From NCBI GenBank assembly GCA_964612855.1, contig CAZTDR010000046.1:1-20012 (forward strand): 20,012 nt of DNA, read 5' to 3'. Origin of the DNA: DATIJJ01 sp964612855 (GTDB lineage: Bacteria > Pseudomonadota > Gammaproteobacteria > DSM-16500). The notes beneath the pieces are model-generated. The model was not told the origin of the DNA. It saw only the letters and a list, made by a program, of their open reading frames with translations, and made no database searches. The position numbers and the translations under genes were made by a program. This document shows, in pieces, positions 1 through 7,854 of the stretch (its first letter is position 1; each line of letters opens with the position of its first letter).

Positions 1-80
1 CGCCTAATCCACCCTACGTTTCTTTGTTGTTAAAAAACTTGTGGGTAATGATATGGTCTAGACTTGACCCCAGTCGACAT
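1..80. repeat. Edge debris: half of a REP-like repeat plus a short dispersed motif
   Basis: No gene is visible here. The first 19 bases resemble one arm of the short palindromic repeats (GTAGGGTGGATTAGGCG type on the minus strand) that are scattered through many proteobacterial genomes; the partner arm would lie outside the window. At about 63-76 the sequence TTGACCCCAG, followed by ATTCTCCAC, resembles a stretch near 17727-17748. Such TGGGGTCA-containing motifs often flank IS200-like or REP-associated elements. The polymerase gene fragment to the right loses its similarity just at this motif, so the block probably marks an insertion or deletion junction. Confidence 0.35.
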
Positions 81-190
81 TCTCCACTCAGGATTATCTA
101 ATTGTTCAATAGAGGCAAAAAATGCATTCATATCAACAAGGATAATAGCGCGCGACCATCTTGAGTATTTTTATTATTTTCGCTACGCAT
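81..190 (-). pseudogene. Frameshifted and truncated start of a Y-family DNA polymerase (DinB/Pol IV-like)
   Basis: Read from the ATG at 190 on the minus strand, the frame gives MRSENNKNTQDGR and then stops after about 20 codons. Shifted by two bases at the CGCGCG run (about 149-155), it continues as AIILVDMNAFFASIEQ and then LDNPEWR. This is the first catalytic motif of Y-family polymerases (DMNxFFASxEQ, with the metal-binding Asp and steric-gate region). A two-base CG slippage therefore explains the break. Similarity ends at about 81, after only some 37 residues, so the rest of the gene has been lost. A good ribosome binding site (AAAGG) sits between the lexA stop and this ATG, so it was once the second gene of a lexA-polymerase SOS operon. 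Confidence 0.7.
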
Positions 191-203
191 ATAGTTACCT
201 TTA

Positions 204-791
204 TTATTTTATGCGCAATAGTCCTCGGTAAATTCCTTGTATCTGAATTTGCTCAGATAGATAAGCGACAGGTTTTAACGTTGAATTAGCTGGAACAAGC
301 AGAATTTTTTCTTTTTCTTTATAAGAAACGCGTTTGAGTGTTACATTGTGGCCTTCAATTAAAACGACAGCAATCTCACCTTCTTTTGCGGTATCTGACT
401 GCTCGCAAATAATGATATCTCCATCGAGTATTCCTTCATCCATCATTGAATTGCCTTTAACCTCTAAGGCATAACGATTATTTCCTTGCAATACTTCATT
501 CGTATCAATGAACTGATAGTCAGCGATAGCTTCAATCGGACTGCCTGCTGAAATACGCCCCATCAGTGGCAAGCCTTTTGAAGAAAGTGAAATTAAAAGG
601 CGTCGTCCTTTTTTTTCTAAAACAATTTTTCCCTGTTTATTTAGGGCACGCAAACTACGCGTAATTAAACTTTTGGAACGAGGACTAATCCCCATGGCTA
701 TCGTCATCTCAGAAAAAGAGGGCGAGCAATTTTTTTCCCCTAAGTAATTTGAAAGAAATTGATACAGCGTTTCTTGAAAACCAGTAATCAT
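204..791 (-). CDS. lexA: LexA-type SOS repressor / autoprotease
   Basis: A 195-residue protein with LexA layout and length. The N-terminal winged helix-turn-helix (about 1-70) carries PSFSEM and RSKS, resembling the alphaproteobacterial LexA recognition region more than that of E. coli. The C-terminal S24 peptidase domain has the self-cleavage site Ala82-Gly83 (SAGSP), nucleophile Ser115 (GNSMMDEG) and general-base Lys153 (VTLKR), so it should be competent for RecA-stimulated autocleavage. LexA represses DNA-repair and mutagenesis genes until DNA damage. The start ATG is preceded by GGGTGA. The gene has its own promoter with an SOS-type operator and was followed by a now-broken Y-family polymerase. 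UmuD is an alternative, but the complete DNA-binding domain argues for LexA. Confidence 0.88.
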   Translation of the reverse strand: MITGFQETLYQFLSNYLGEKNCSPSFSEMTIAMGISPRSKSLITRSLRALNKQGKIVLEKKGRRLLISLSSKGLPLMGRISAGSPIEAIADYQFIDTNEVLQGNNRYALEVKGNSMMDEGILDGDIIICEQSDTAKEGEIAVVLIEGHNVTLKRVSYKEKEKILLVPANSTLKPVAYLSEQIQIQGIYRGLLRIK

Positions 792-826
792 TCGTTCACC
801 CGTTAAGTGCTATTGCATTTTTACTT

Positions 827-856
827 AAGATAGGTGAACGATTGGTGAACAATCAA
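827..856 (-). promoter_or_regulatory. lexA promoter with alphaproteobacterial-type SOS box in the spacer
   Basis: On the minus strand, -35 TTGATT (856-851) and -10 TATCTT (832-827) are separated by exactly 18 bp. The spacer contains GTTC-ACCAATC-GTTC (850-836), which matches the direct-repeat GTTC-N7-GTTC box known for alphaproteobacterial LexA. A third related element in opposite orientation (TTCGTTCACC on the plus strand, 791-800) overlaps the lexA ribosome binding site. The arrangement predicts autorepression of lexA. Protein type and operator type agree with each other. Confidence 0.65.
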
Positions 857-983
857 GCTTTTTTAAAGGACACGGTTTGAAATGCAGGCTTTGACTAATA
901 ATTTCTATCTAATAGTGCAAATTAAGATCATTTAAACTTAATGGGAATCGCTTGGAGTTAGCGCAGCTCGCACTGACTTCAAC

Positions 984-2756
984 TTATGCGCTAGTTAAAC
1001 CGGCTTGAAAAAGAGATTGTTGCTCGTCTTGAGAAACTGAGTCCAAGCTCACATCTTCTTTTTCAGAATGCGCAAGGTCACTTGCTAGCTTATCTAAAAA
1101 CCCCGATGTGTTAATACGATGAACAAAGGCTTTAGCTGAAACAGCATCAGGAAGCATTGGGGCTTGTTTCGATGCAGCTGAGTGCGCAGACGTCTGAAGC
1201 TTGGTTTGCTCATCTATGGCTTGCGAGAGTAAGCCTATATGTCTGTCAAAAATTTCTTTAAAATTTTCAGGATCGGCAGAAATTTCTTTCATGATTTCCG
1301 AATCCACATCATATCCACGCTTTATCAAAATATCAGTAAATTGTTTCCGAAGTCGTTCTTTAACAAGCCGCTTTTTTGCTCTTTCTTTTTTTTGTTTTGC
1401 TAATTCGTCGAGTTGTTTCTGAATTTCGTCAGCTTGACGGTTGACTTCCTCAGTATGGCGTTCATGCTCTTCTCTTTGACGCCTGTATTCCTCTCCTTGA
1501 CGCTTGTATTCTTCTCTGTGACGTCTGTACTCCGCCCCCTCACGCTTATACTCCTCTCTCTGCAAATTTGACTTTGCCGCCTCTTGAATATCAGTAACTA
1601 TTCCCAAGGAACACTTACGCAAATCGCTTCCTTGCTTAACTGCGTGAATTAGTGCTTGATCACAACCGCCTTTCCATTTCAAATCAATTACTTCGTTATC
1701 TTTTAATATTACGAACAAGGCTTCTCTCATTTCAACTGCAAGATCAAACTCACCGCTCCTCATCTCCGCAACTTTCTTTTCCCAATAAGCTCGATTGCAC
1801 CACTCTTGCTTAAAAAACTCAGGTTTTTTATCGGGATGCACTTGGAGCGCAAAGTTTTTACGAAAGCTCCTTTCTGCCTCTTGCTGTACTACCTTTTTAT
1901 CGGGATTTGTCCAATCTATGTCGAAATAACTGCAGATAAAGACATACGACCAACGAAGATTATCGTCCTTTGAAAAATTAAAACCAGGAGGGGCTGTAAT
2001 TGTAAGACTGGAAGAAAACGTCAATTGCCCAGAACCAGTTTGAGCAGAATCTTCAGAAGGAGAGACCCATTTAGCAATTTTATCTATTTCAGAAGAAGAA
2101 AGGCCACTACCTAATGTTAAAAAACTTAAACTGCTTACCCAAGGTAACACCGACCCATCTGACGCCATTACTCTGGCATTTTCACCTGCCGTTCTTAGCA
2201 CTACTGCTTTTGATTGGATCGGTAAGGGCCTTAACTCTACAAGTTCAATACCAAGCTTCATCCTGGATTCGGGGCTTCTCTGGGTTTTTCTCTTACTTTC
2301 GGACTGCAAAAGAAAAGAAAAAAAGTGATGGATGCTTTTCATCACCTTCCCCCAGGACCAGGGCATTAATGGCGTTAGTGCATTAAAGCCTTGCTGAAAT
2401 GTCTTGAATTGGTCAAGGGTCGGCTCAAACCTACCTGTAAAAGCTCCAGTTTCAGCCACTTTCCGTAAATCACTATAGGCTATCCATACTCTTTTGGCTG
2501 AAATATCACTTATATCGAATAACCAATAAGCAAATCTTTTTAGAGGAGAATAACGCTGGTAAGCCCTGACCTGCTGACGCGCTTTCTCTAGCCTTTCGCT
2601 TTCGGGTAACAACTGCAAACTACGCCGTGCTCTTGCCCCGTAGCTTTTAGGAGCAAAAAAATACGTGTCTTCATCAAGAAGCCTTGTGAATTTTCTCCAG
2701 GAATCAGGAAAGCCAGACCCAGGATGAGCTTGTTGGTATTCATCAAGTAATGTCAT
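984..2756 (-). CDS. J-domain-like coiled-coil protein, copy 1 (second gene of the duplicated cassette)
   Basis: A 590-residue cytosolic-type protein without signal peptide. The N-terminal 110 residues (EYQQAHPGSGF..., YFFAPKSY, ESERLEKARQQV, DISAKRVW) are strongly conserved with the paralog at 10698-12395. Residues about 268-352 look like a divergent J domain: an amphipathic helix, then FRKNFALQVHPDKKPE with the HPD triad at 307-309, then a helix around AEMRSGEFDLAVEMREAL. J domains stimulate Hsp70 (DnaK) ATPase through HPD. Residues 401-449 are seven charged heptads (EEYKREG type), followed by more coiled coil. The tail carries SAKAFVHRINTSGFLDK (540-556) and a polar, acidic end. ATG 2756 is chosen because AGGA lies 6 bases upstream and the paralog starts alike; an in-frame TTG at 2786 lacks this support. 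The gene lies 30 bp after the giant gene. Function is unknown; effector or dedicated co-chaperone is inference. Confidence 0.75.
   Translation of the reverse strand: MTLLDEYQQAHPGSGFPDSWRKFTRLLDEDTYFFAPKSYGARARRSLQLLPESERLEKARQQVRAYQRYSPLKRFAYWLFDISDISAKRVWIAYSDLRKVAETGAFTGRFEPTLDQFKTFQQGFNALTPLMPWSWGKVMKSIHHFFSFLLQSESKRKTQRSPESRMKLGIELVELRPLPIQSKAVVLRTAGENARVMASDGSVLPWVSSLSFLTLGSGLSSSEIDKIAKWVSPSEDSAQTGSGQLTFSSSLTITAPPGFNFSKDDNLRWSYVFICSYFDIDWTNPDKKVVQQEAERSFRKNFALQVHPDKKPEFFKQEWCNRAYWEKKVAEMRSGEFDLAVEMREALFVILKDNEVIDLKWKGGCDQALIHAVKQGSDLRKCSLGIVTDIQEAAKSNLQREEYKREGAEYRRHREEYKRQGEEYRRQREEHERHTEEVNRQADEIQKQLDELAKQKKERAKKRLVKERLRKQFTDILIKRGYDVDSEIMKEISADPENFKEIFDRHIGLLSQAIDEQTKLQTSAHSAASKQAPMLPDAVSAKAFVHRINTSGFLDKLASDLAHSEKEDVSLDSVSQDEQQSLFQAGLTSA
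1410..1556 (-). repeat. Seven tandem 21-bp units encoding charged heptads
   Basis: The region encodes EEYKREG, AEYRRHR, EEYKRQG, EEYRRQR, EEHERHT, EEVNRQA and DEIQKQL in succession, i.e. seven 7-residue units forming a highly charged coiled coil. The paralogous gene has exactly seven corresponding units at 11085-11231, although the residues differ. Confidence 0.75.
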
Positions 2757-2786
2757 ATATCGTCCTGCAGTTTTCCCCTTGCGCAA

Positions 2787-5700
2787 TTAGCGTAATTCAG
2801 GCGTCTTCCCGCTTTCTATTTTAGGCTTTCTACCATCAATAGCGCTGCTTTCAACAGACGGTACCGTTATATTACCAGAAGAGGATGAGCTATTACTAAA
2901 CAATCCTCGAGCCCTGAGTGCTTCAGTAGATGAATTAGAAGCATGGCTCCGTCTCTCGTGCAAAATAACTAGCGATTCCAGCTTATCTGCTAATCCCTTG
3001 TATTCACTTGCTTTATTTTCCATTTCAGACAGCACTTGCCCCTCTGCCTCCGTTAATCTCCTTGAAACGTCCGTCCTTCTTCTAGTGATCTCTCTATGCA
3101 TGTTTTCGCTCGTTCTTCTTGCCGCGTCTAGCTGTTGTTGCAATCTTACTAGTCTTTCATCTGCCTGATCAGACACCCTGTTTGCTGCTACGGCTATTTG
3201 TTTTTCTTTCTCAGTACTTTGCTCCTCTTTCGCAGTATTTTGTTTTTCTTCCGCAGTATTTTGCTTCTCCTCTCCTGCTCCCTGCCCCTGTTCCTGCTTC
3301 TGATTTTCTACACCTCCTCCCAACTGTTGCTTCATGTCTAACTTAGAATGCATAAACGGCCCATAATACGTCATCCCAGAAGCCGGAGTATTCACATTAG
3401 CCACCGTAGAATGAATCTTCGCCTGCAACTCCCCACGATGAACAAAACGTGCCTCTTCATTCTGCAGCATAAACTGTAAAAGCTTGTTTAACTCAGTATC
3501 ATCTAACTTATGCCGAGAATCATGCAGCATCTCAGTGATCACCTGCACATCCCGCACGCGTCGTTTTTGTATCTCTTTTTCGGAGCGTTTAAAAATGAAT
3601 AATAGCCTTTCCAGAAATCCGCGGCCTAAAAATCGGCTATACGTTTCTCTGCAATATTGCATCATCTTGTTCGCGACATCCGCTTCGAAATCGTTATGGG
3701 GTTTCTGATGCTTAAGTTCCATCGTGACAAATTGAAGATCAGCCGGAACAGTTAATTTTAATTTAGCTAACTGGCGCGCTGTTTGCGGTTTCGTGTGGAT
3801 GTTCTTAATATTACTGTCCGCACCGCGCGCAAATAACATGGCGATAATGTTAAACAAGCGCTCTTTCTGCTTGCCCTCCACTTTGTTATAAGCCAATAAC
3901 GCAAAATGCATTAATGTGTCACCGGTATCTTGTAACGCTATCTGAGCTAATGCCCGTGATCCAATATGGGTCGATTGAATATCACGTATCATCTGTTTGG
4001 GACTTCTCGCCTGGTCGCCATGGCCTTGATAATAAAACGGCAGCAGCTTGCTTTTTTGGCTTACCCACTCACTCGATTCTGCTAAATAAGCTTGGACTGC
4101 AGACATCTGATCATCACGACTACGCTTCGGGAAGGTATAGGTTTTTTGTGCGAGCAGTGCCACATCGCTTTCTGCAGCAGCAATACTCTGGCTCATTGAA
4201 TTAACAAAATCATCCAAATCACCTTCACTTCCAAATTGTGCTACATAGGCTCCATGCGCCGAACGATCATCCAAGTTTCCTTGCAAAAAGTGCATCGCCC
4301 AATGCTTTAAGCGTTCCATATGCTGTTCAGCGATCGAATGCACAGTATTCGTGTGTTTTACCGTGTCACTGAATGAGTAATGCATGGCGATTTGAAAACG
4401 AGACATCACATGTTCTAACTCATGCTCTAATCCAGTTAAAGATAATGCAATCGCAATATTTATTTGTCGCATTAACTCACTTAATGTTTGCTGACGTTCA
4501 CTGACACTCAAATGATTTTGCGGAGGACGGGCGAATGGAACGTGTTTCATTACGCGCGCATAAATGGCTGCTGCAAGATGATGGTAACCATAACGGGCAT
4601 GGTCTTCATTATTCAGGATGTCCCTATACTCATTTGCGCCTGCCTTGCCGCTTGCAGAATCATAATCAGCTACAGGACGCCCTGCAAAATCTTTAGGTTC
4701 GTAAATATTCCACAGCTCCCGATACTTTTCTTGCATCCGTTTAATATCAGTCTCTTCTTTTTCTAACCAGGCGCTAAACTTACCTCCCCATTTCTGCTTC
4801 CATTGTTCAGCCAGAGCAAGCTGACTTTGCAATAAAACGACCGACAAATACTCTTTGCTTTGAGCAGCAATCGCGTCTTGCGCTGCTTTACGCCGCGATT
4901 GAATTTCTTCTCGTTTCGAACGAAGTGGAGATTTTTCATAATCTGCAAAAGATAAGAGATTAAGCTGTTCTTCTAACGCTAAAATTTCTGCATCACATTG
5001 TAGCAATGCGTGAGATTGTGCTTGGCAATTTTTATTGGTTGTTTCTAATTGAGGTTGATCAAGCAAACTCTTGGCTGTCATTAACTTGTGACTCAATTCT
5101 TCAATCCACTGCTTATTTTCTTGGACTTCTTTTGCATAAATCGCGGTAGGTTCGCGCATTTCTCGCTGATACTGGGTAAAACAACGTTCTTCTCGTTGCT
5201 GTTCTCCATGCAATGTAAGCGTTGTTTGGATTGTTTTCATCAGCTTTAAAAACGTTTTTTGATAAACCAATTCAAATAAATGTTCTTGACTGAGCGCTTG
5301 GGATTCCTCTTGTACTTTGGCGCTATTATCACCCAACAAAAGACCCAAAAGATGTAACGCATCATCTGCTTGATGCCCAGAATCTTTTTTAATGGCTTTA
5401 TTGAGCGCAACAACTGCCTCCCAAAAAAATCGATCCCGCCAGCGGCACATATCAAGATAAGCGGGGTCTACTTTGTACGATTCCAATGAAGAAACAGACT
5501 GGTCAACCTCTTCTTCCGTGGGATCAGGTGAAACCTGGGCATCATATTCTTTGTAAGAATAACGTCGTCCTTGATCATCCTGATATGCGTGCAGCTTGAA
5601 TCCACGAAAATGCCTGACTTCTACACCTTGCGTATCATGGGATCGCTCACTGTCTGCTGAACCAAGGGTGATGACAATGTCGTTGCCTTTTTCTTCATGC

Positions 5701-7526
5701 AGTGGTTGATACGTATCGCCTTCGCGTAATACGTGAATGACCGCATTTGAAGCCTGCGTGGGAACATAATAATGCACAGGTTGTAATTCTTGCGATCCTT
5801 CTGCCTTTTTAGTCCAGACCCAAACTGTTTTCCCTGCATGTTCGGCCAGTGCGTCTAACATCGACGGCAACGGTATAGTCCGTTTAGGAGGCGATTTTAA
5901 TTGCCCTTTTTGCATCATGTAAGTTTCAACTTCATCTACCGGTCTGCTATGGTCTTCTGTCAATAAATCTAGCTCACCTTCTTTTTTGAGGCGCTCTGCG
6001 AGATAAGCACGCTGTGTTTCAGACGAATAACAATATTCATCCAATTGCATTTCCATATGGGCAAGTTTTCTTTTAGCGGCAATTAATCTTTGATAGCGCC
6101 TATCTTTTTCAGGCACGCCTCTGCGAGCATAGCCAACTTGAGTGCTGCTGCCAGAAACTTTGCTTCTTTCTTCAAAATAAAGACGCTGAAAATGCATCAA
6201 GAGTTCATTGCCACTTAAGTTAGTCTCGAACGCACCATTGTCTTTTAATTTTTGATTAACGCTTTTTACATAATTCTCTCGAGTATCATATAAATTGGTA
6301 AGACGCTTCTCACGATAATGTATTTCTTTTTCTACTTTTTCACGCTTGCCTTTTAGCTCTAAAAGCCTGGTATATAAAGCATCTCTTGTATAATCATCGT
6401 TCACCGCCTGTTCACGCTTGTCCTTCTCTTTAAAGTACGCTTCAATTTCTTCAGGAGAAAAATAAACAGGCATCTCGGCAGGTGTTGCGGCCTGACGAGC
6501 CACAAGCAATGATGATTGCGGTTTTTGTTCTTCTATCATCGTTAAGCTTGCATCGTTTAAAACCGTTAACCAATCCTGCATGAGCGTCGGATACTGAGCA
6601 TCCAGTTCATGGTCTGTTTTTATAGAAAGCCCTTCTTCATAATTTTCAAATTTCTCAAATGCTTTGAGTTCATTATAAATATGAGATGCATCATTGTTGC
6701 TTGTCCCATTTTGCGATAATTGCTCATAATAATGAAGCAGCCAGTTATATGATTTGTCTTCTACTGTAATATCTTTTGTCTTAATCAATTCTTGATTAAT
6801 CTCACCAATCGTTTGCTCCCACTCTTCTTTTACTTGCGCATAACGATTTATCAACAGCATCGCTGATTGCTGCATACTTTCAGGCAACATGCCATTTCCT
6901 CTGATTTGATGATGCAAATAATTGTAACTTTGTAAAAACGCTCCTCGAATTTCGCACGCTATAAAACTGCGTACTCTCTGCTGTTTTTCTGACTCTGGCT
7001 CTTTGCTTTCTTGGCAATGTGTTGAAAGTGCTTGATGTGCTTGTTCCGGTGTTAAATCAAAGATCGCTTTGACATCCGAAATTTTTTTCATGGGTTTTCT
7101 TTGGATTGGAGCTGCGCTAATCTTGGATACGGATATTTCAGAAACTGCAATACTACTTCTTGAAGCTAACCGACCAAGTAAAGGCTCGCTTTCCGACCTT
7201 TCAGCATCACTTCCACGATCAGAAAAGAAAGGCGAAACTATAAGTTTTGTACCTCTGCGATATGTTGCAGCAGGGGGGAAAAAATCCAGCTTTTCATTAA
7301 GTTCATCACTTGTTGGCAATGGCGATGCCGGTGAGTCAGCGGATTCAGCGGGTAATGTTTGAGATGTTAAATCAATTGCAATGGTAAGTGGTATTTGATG
7401 TGCTGCCTCTGATCCGGTTTGCACTTTATTACCTTGGCTCATATTTTGCGCGTTCGTGTCTTCTCTATTTTCTTTCGATTTTTCAACATCTTCTTTTGGA
7501 ACATTTCCATGACTTGTAGAACGCAT
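2787..7526 (-). CDS. Giant ankyrin/coiled-coil protein, copy 1 (first gene of the duplicated cassette)
   Basis: A 1,579-residue protein, paralogous over its whole length to the one at 12467-17179. Residues 1-145 are low-complexity and polar, with a conserved PPAATYRRGTKL patch. Residues 150-520 and 770-940 are mostly helical or coiled coil. Residues 525-610 resemble the second half of an OTU cysteine-protease fold, but the expected His is Thr605 (GDTYQPL). Residues 1198-1255 (TGDTLMHFALLAY, then MLFARGADSN) form one extended ankyrin-like repeat. Residues 1400-1520 are Glu/Lys/Gln-rich coiled coil with EEKQNTA repeats, and the tail is Ser-rich. No signal peptide or membrane span is visible. 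ATG 7526 has TTAGGAG 7 bases upstream and aligns with the paralog; an extension to 7700 in the same frame runs through the leader and is unlikely. Such architecture is common in Dot/Icm-type effectors, but no secretion genes are in view and the function is unknown. Confidence 0.75.
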   Translation of the reverse strand: MRSTSHGNVPKEDVEKSKENREDTNAQNMSQGNKVQTGSEAAHQIPLTIAIDLTSQTLPAESADSPASPLPTSDELNEKLDFFPPAATYRRGTKLIVSPFFSDRGSDAERSESEPLLGRLASRSSIAVSEISVSKISAAPIQRKPMKKISDVKAIFDLTPEQAHQALSTHCQESKEPESEKQQRVRSFIACEIRGAFLQSYNYLHHQIRGNGMLPESMQQSAMLLINRYAQVKEEWEQTIGEINQELIKTKDITVEDKSYNWLLHYYEQLSQNGTSNNDASHIYNELKAFEKFENYEEGLSIKTDHELDAQYPTLMQDWLTVLNDASLTMIEEQKPQSSLLVARQAATPAEMPVYFSPEEIEAYFKEKDKREQAVNDDYTRDALYTRLLELKGKREKVEKEIHYREKRLTNLYDTRENYVKSVNQKLKDNGAFETNLSGNELLMHFQRLYFEERSKVSGSSTQVGYARRGVPEKDRRYQRLIAAKRKLAHMEMQLDEYCYSSETQRAYLAERLKKEGELDLLTEDHSRPVDEVETYMMQKGQLKSPPKRTIPLPSMLDALAEHAGKTVWVWTKKAEGSQELQPVHYYVPTQASNAVIHVLREGDTYQPLHEEKGNDIVITLGSADSERSHDTQGVEVRHFRGFKLHAYQDDQGRRYSYKEYDAQVSPDPTEEEVDQSVSSLESYKVDPAYLDMCRWRDRFFWEAVVALNKAIKKDSGHQADDALHLLGLLLGDNSAKVQEESQALSQEHLFELVYQKTFLKLMKTIQTTLTLHGEQQREERCFTQYQREMREPTAIYAKEVQENKQWIEELSHKLMTAKSLLDQPQLETTNKNCQAQSHALLQCDAEILALEEQLNLLSFADYEKSPLRSKREEIQSRRKAAQDAIAAQSKEYLSVVLLQSQLALAEQWKQKWGGKFSAWLEKEETDIKRMQEKYRELWNIYEPKDFAGRPVADYDSASGKAGANEYRDILNNEDHARYGYHHLAAAIYARVMKHVPFARPPQNHLSVSERQQTLSELMRQINIAIALSLTGLEHELEHVMSRFQIAMHYSFSDTVKHTNTVHSIAEQHMERLKHWAMHFLQGNLDDRSAHGAYVAQFGSEGDLDDFVNSMSQSIAAAESDVALLAQKTYTFPKRSRDDQMSAVQAYLAESSEWVSQKSKLLPFYYQGHGDQARSPKQMIRDIQSTHIGSRALAQIALQDTGDTLMHFALLAYNKVEGKQKERLFNIIAMLFARGADSNIKNIHTKPQTARQLAKLKLTVPADLQFVTMELKHQKPHNDFEADVANKMMQYCRETYSRFLGRGFLERLLFIFKRSEKEIQKRRVRDVQVITEMLHDSRHKLDDTELNKLLQFMLQNEEARFVHRGELQAKIHSTVANVNTPASGMTYYGPFMHSKLDMKQQLGGGVENQKQEQGQGAGEEKQNTAEEKQNTAKEEQSTEKEKQIAVAANRVSDQADERLVRLQQQLDAARRTSENMHREITRRRTDVSRRLTEAEGQVLSEMENKASEYKGLADKLESLVILHERRSHASNSSTEALRARGLFSNSSSSSGNITVPSVESSAIDGRKPKIESGKTPELR
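3210..3272 (-). repeat. Tandem 21-bp repeats (EEKQNTA heptads)
   Basis: Two perfect EEKQNTA units and one degenerate unit (KEEQSTE), followed by KEKQIA. The paralog has a corresponding array (EEKQIVV twice, EEKQSTS, KEKKVTV) at about 12885-12949. The two arrays share phase and position but differ in residues, which suggests expansion or homogenisation within each copy. Confidence 0.7.
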
Positions 7527-7660
7527 ACAATCTTCTCCTAAAAAAATCAAAAAATAATTTAAACAAGCATGCAGCATTGACAGCATGCTTTGATCTTTAA
7601 AACTTTGAACAGGATAAATGATTGAAACTAATATATCATTCCCCAAAATTAGGGATACGT
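7527..7660 (-). promoter_or_regulatory. Leader and conserved upstream block of giant gene copy 1
   Basis: Minus-strand bases about 7650-7601 (GGGGAATGATA, TTCAAT, TTTATCCT, AAGTTTT) match the block at 17297-17255 upstream of the paralog. A candidate -10, TATCCT (7616-7611), lies 84 bp before the start codon, against 85 bp in copy 2; the sequence 17 bp upstream of it (ATGATA) is identical in both but is a poor -35. Within the leader is a perfect 8-bp inverted repeat (AAGCATGC 7565-7572, GCATGCTT 7583-7590) that copy 2 lacks. A strong ribosome binding site precedes ATG 7526. Bases 7661-7854 contain G-runs (7678-7694) and AT-rich sequence but no recognisable gene. Confidence 0.5.
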
Positions 7661-7854
7661 AGAAAAATATTTTAATCGGGGGTATAGGGAGGGGCAGCAA
7701 TAAATATGAAATCGTTACAACTAAAGTGGAATCATTCTAGCAAGATAGAAATTCTATACAAAATGATGCCACTATGTTTACTGACTTCACTTCAAAATCA
7801 ATCGAATTTATTATTTGCCATTAATTCATTAAGGGCACACCCATGAAGGTTTTT

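Noticed and set aside
1501..1560. CRISPR-like array from regularly spaced repeats in 1410-1556 and 11085-11231
   Set aside because: Units are contiguous 21-bp in-frame codon repeats without spacers, encoding a coiled coil.
7524..7620. PmrA-type CTTAA direct repeats upstream of the giant genes, as used by Legionella and Coxiella effectors
   Set aside because: TTAA occurrences upstream of copy 2 have the wrong spacing and are not shared by copy 1.
7678..7694. G-quadruplex (GGGGGTATAGGGAGGGG)
   Set aside because: Only three separate G-runs of three or more are present; a stable four-tract quadruplex cannot be drawn without strained splitting.
7527..7700. N-terminal extension of giant gene 1 to 7700 (58 more residues, hydrophobic)
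   Set aside because: The paralog starts at MRST, a strong ribosome binding site precedes ATG 7526, and the extension runs through the leader and the conserved upstream block, so the apparent hydrophobic segment is not a signal peptide.
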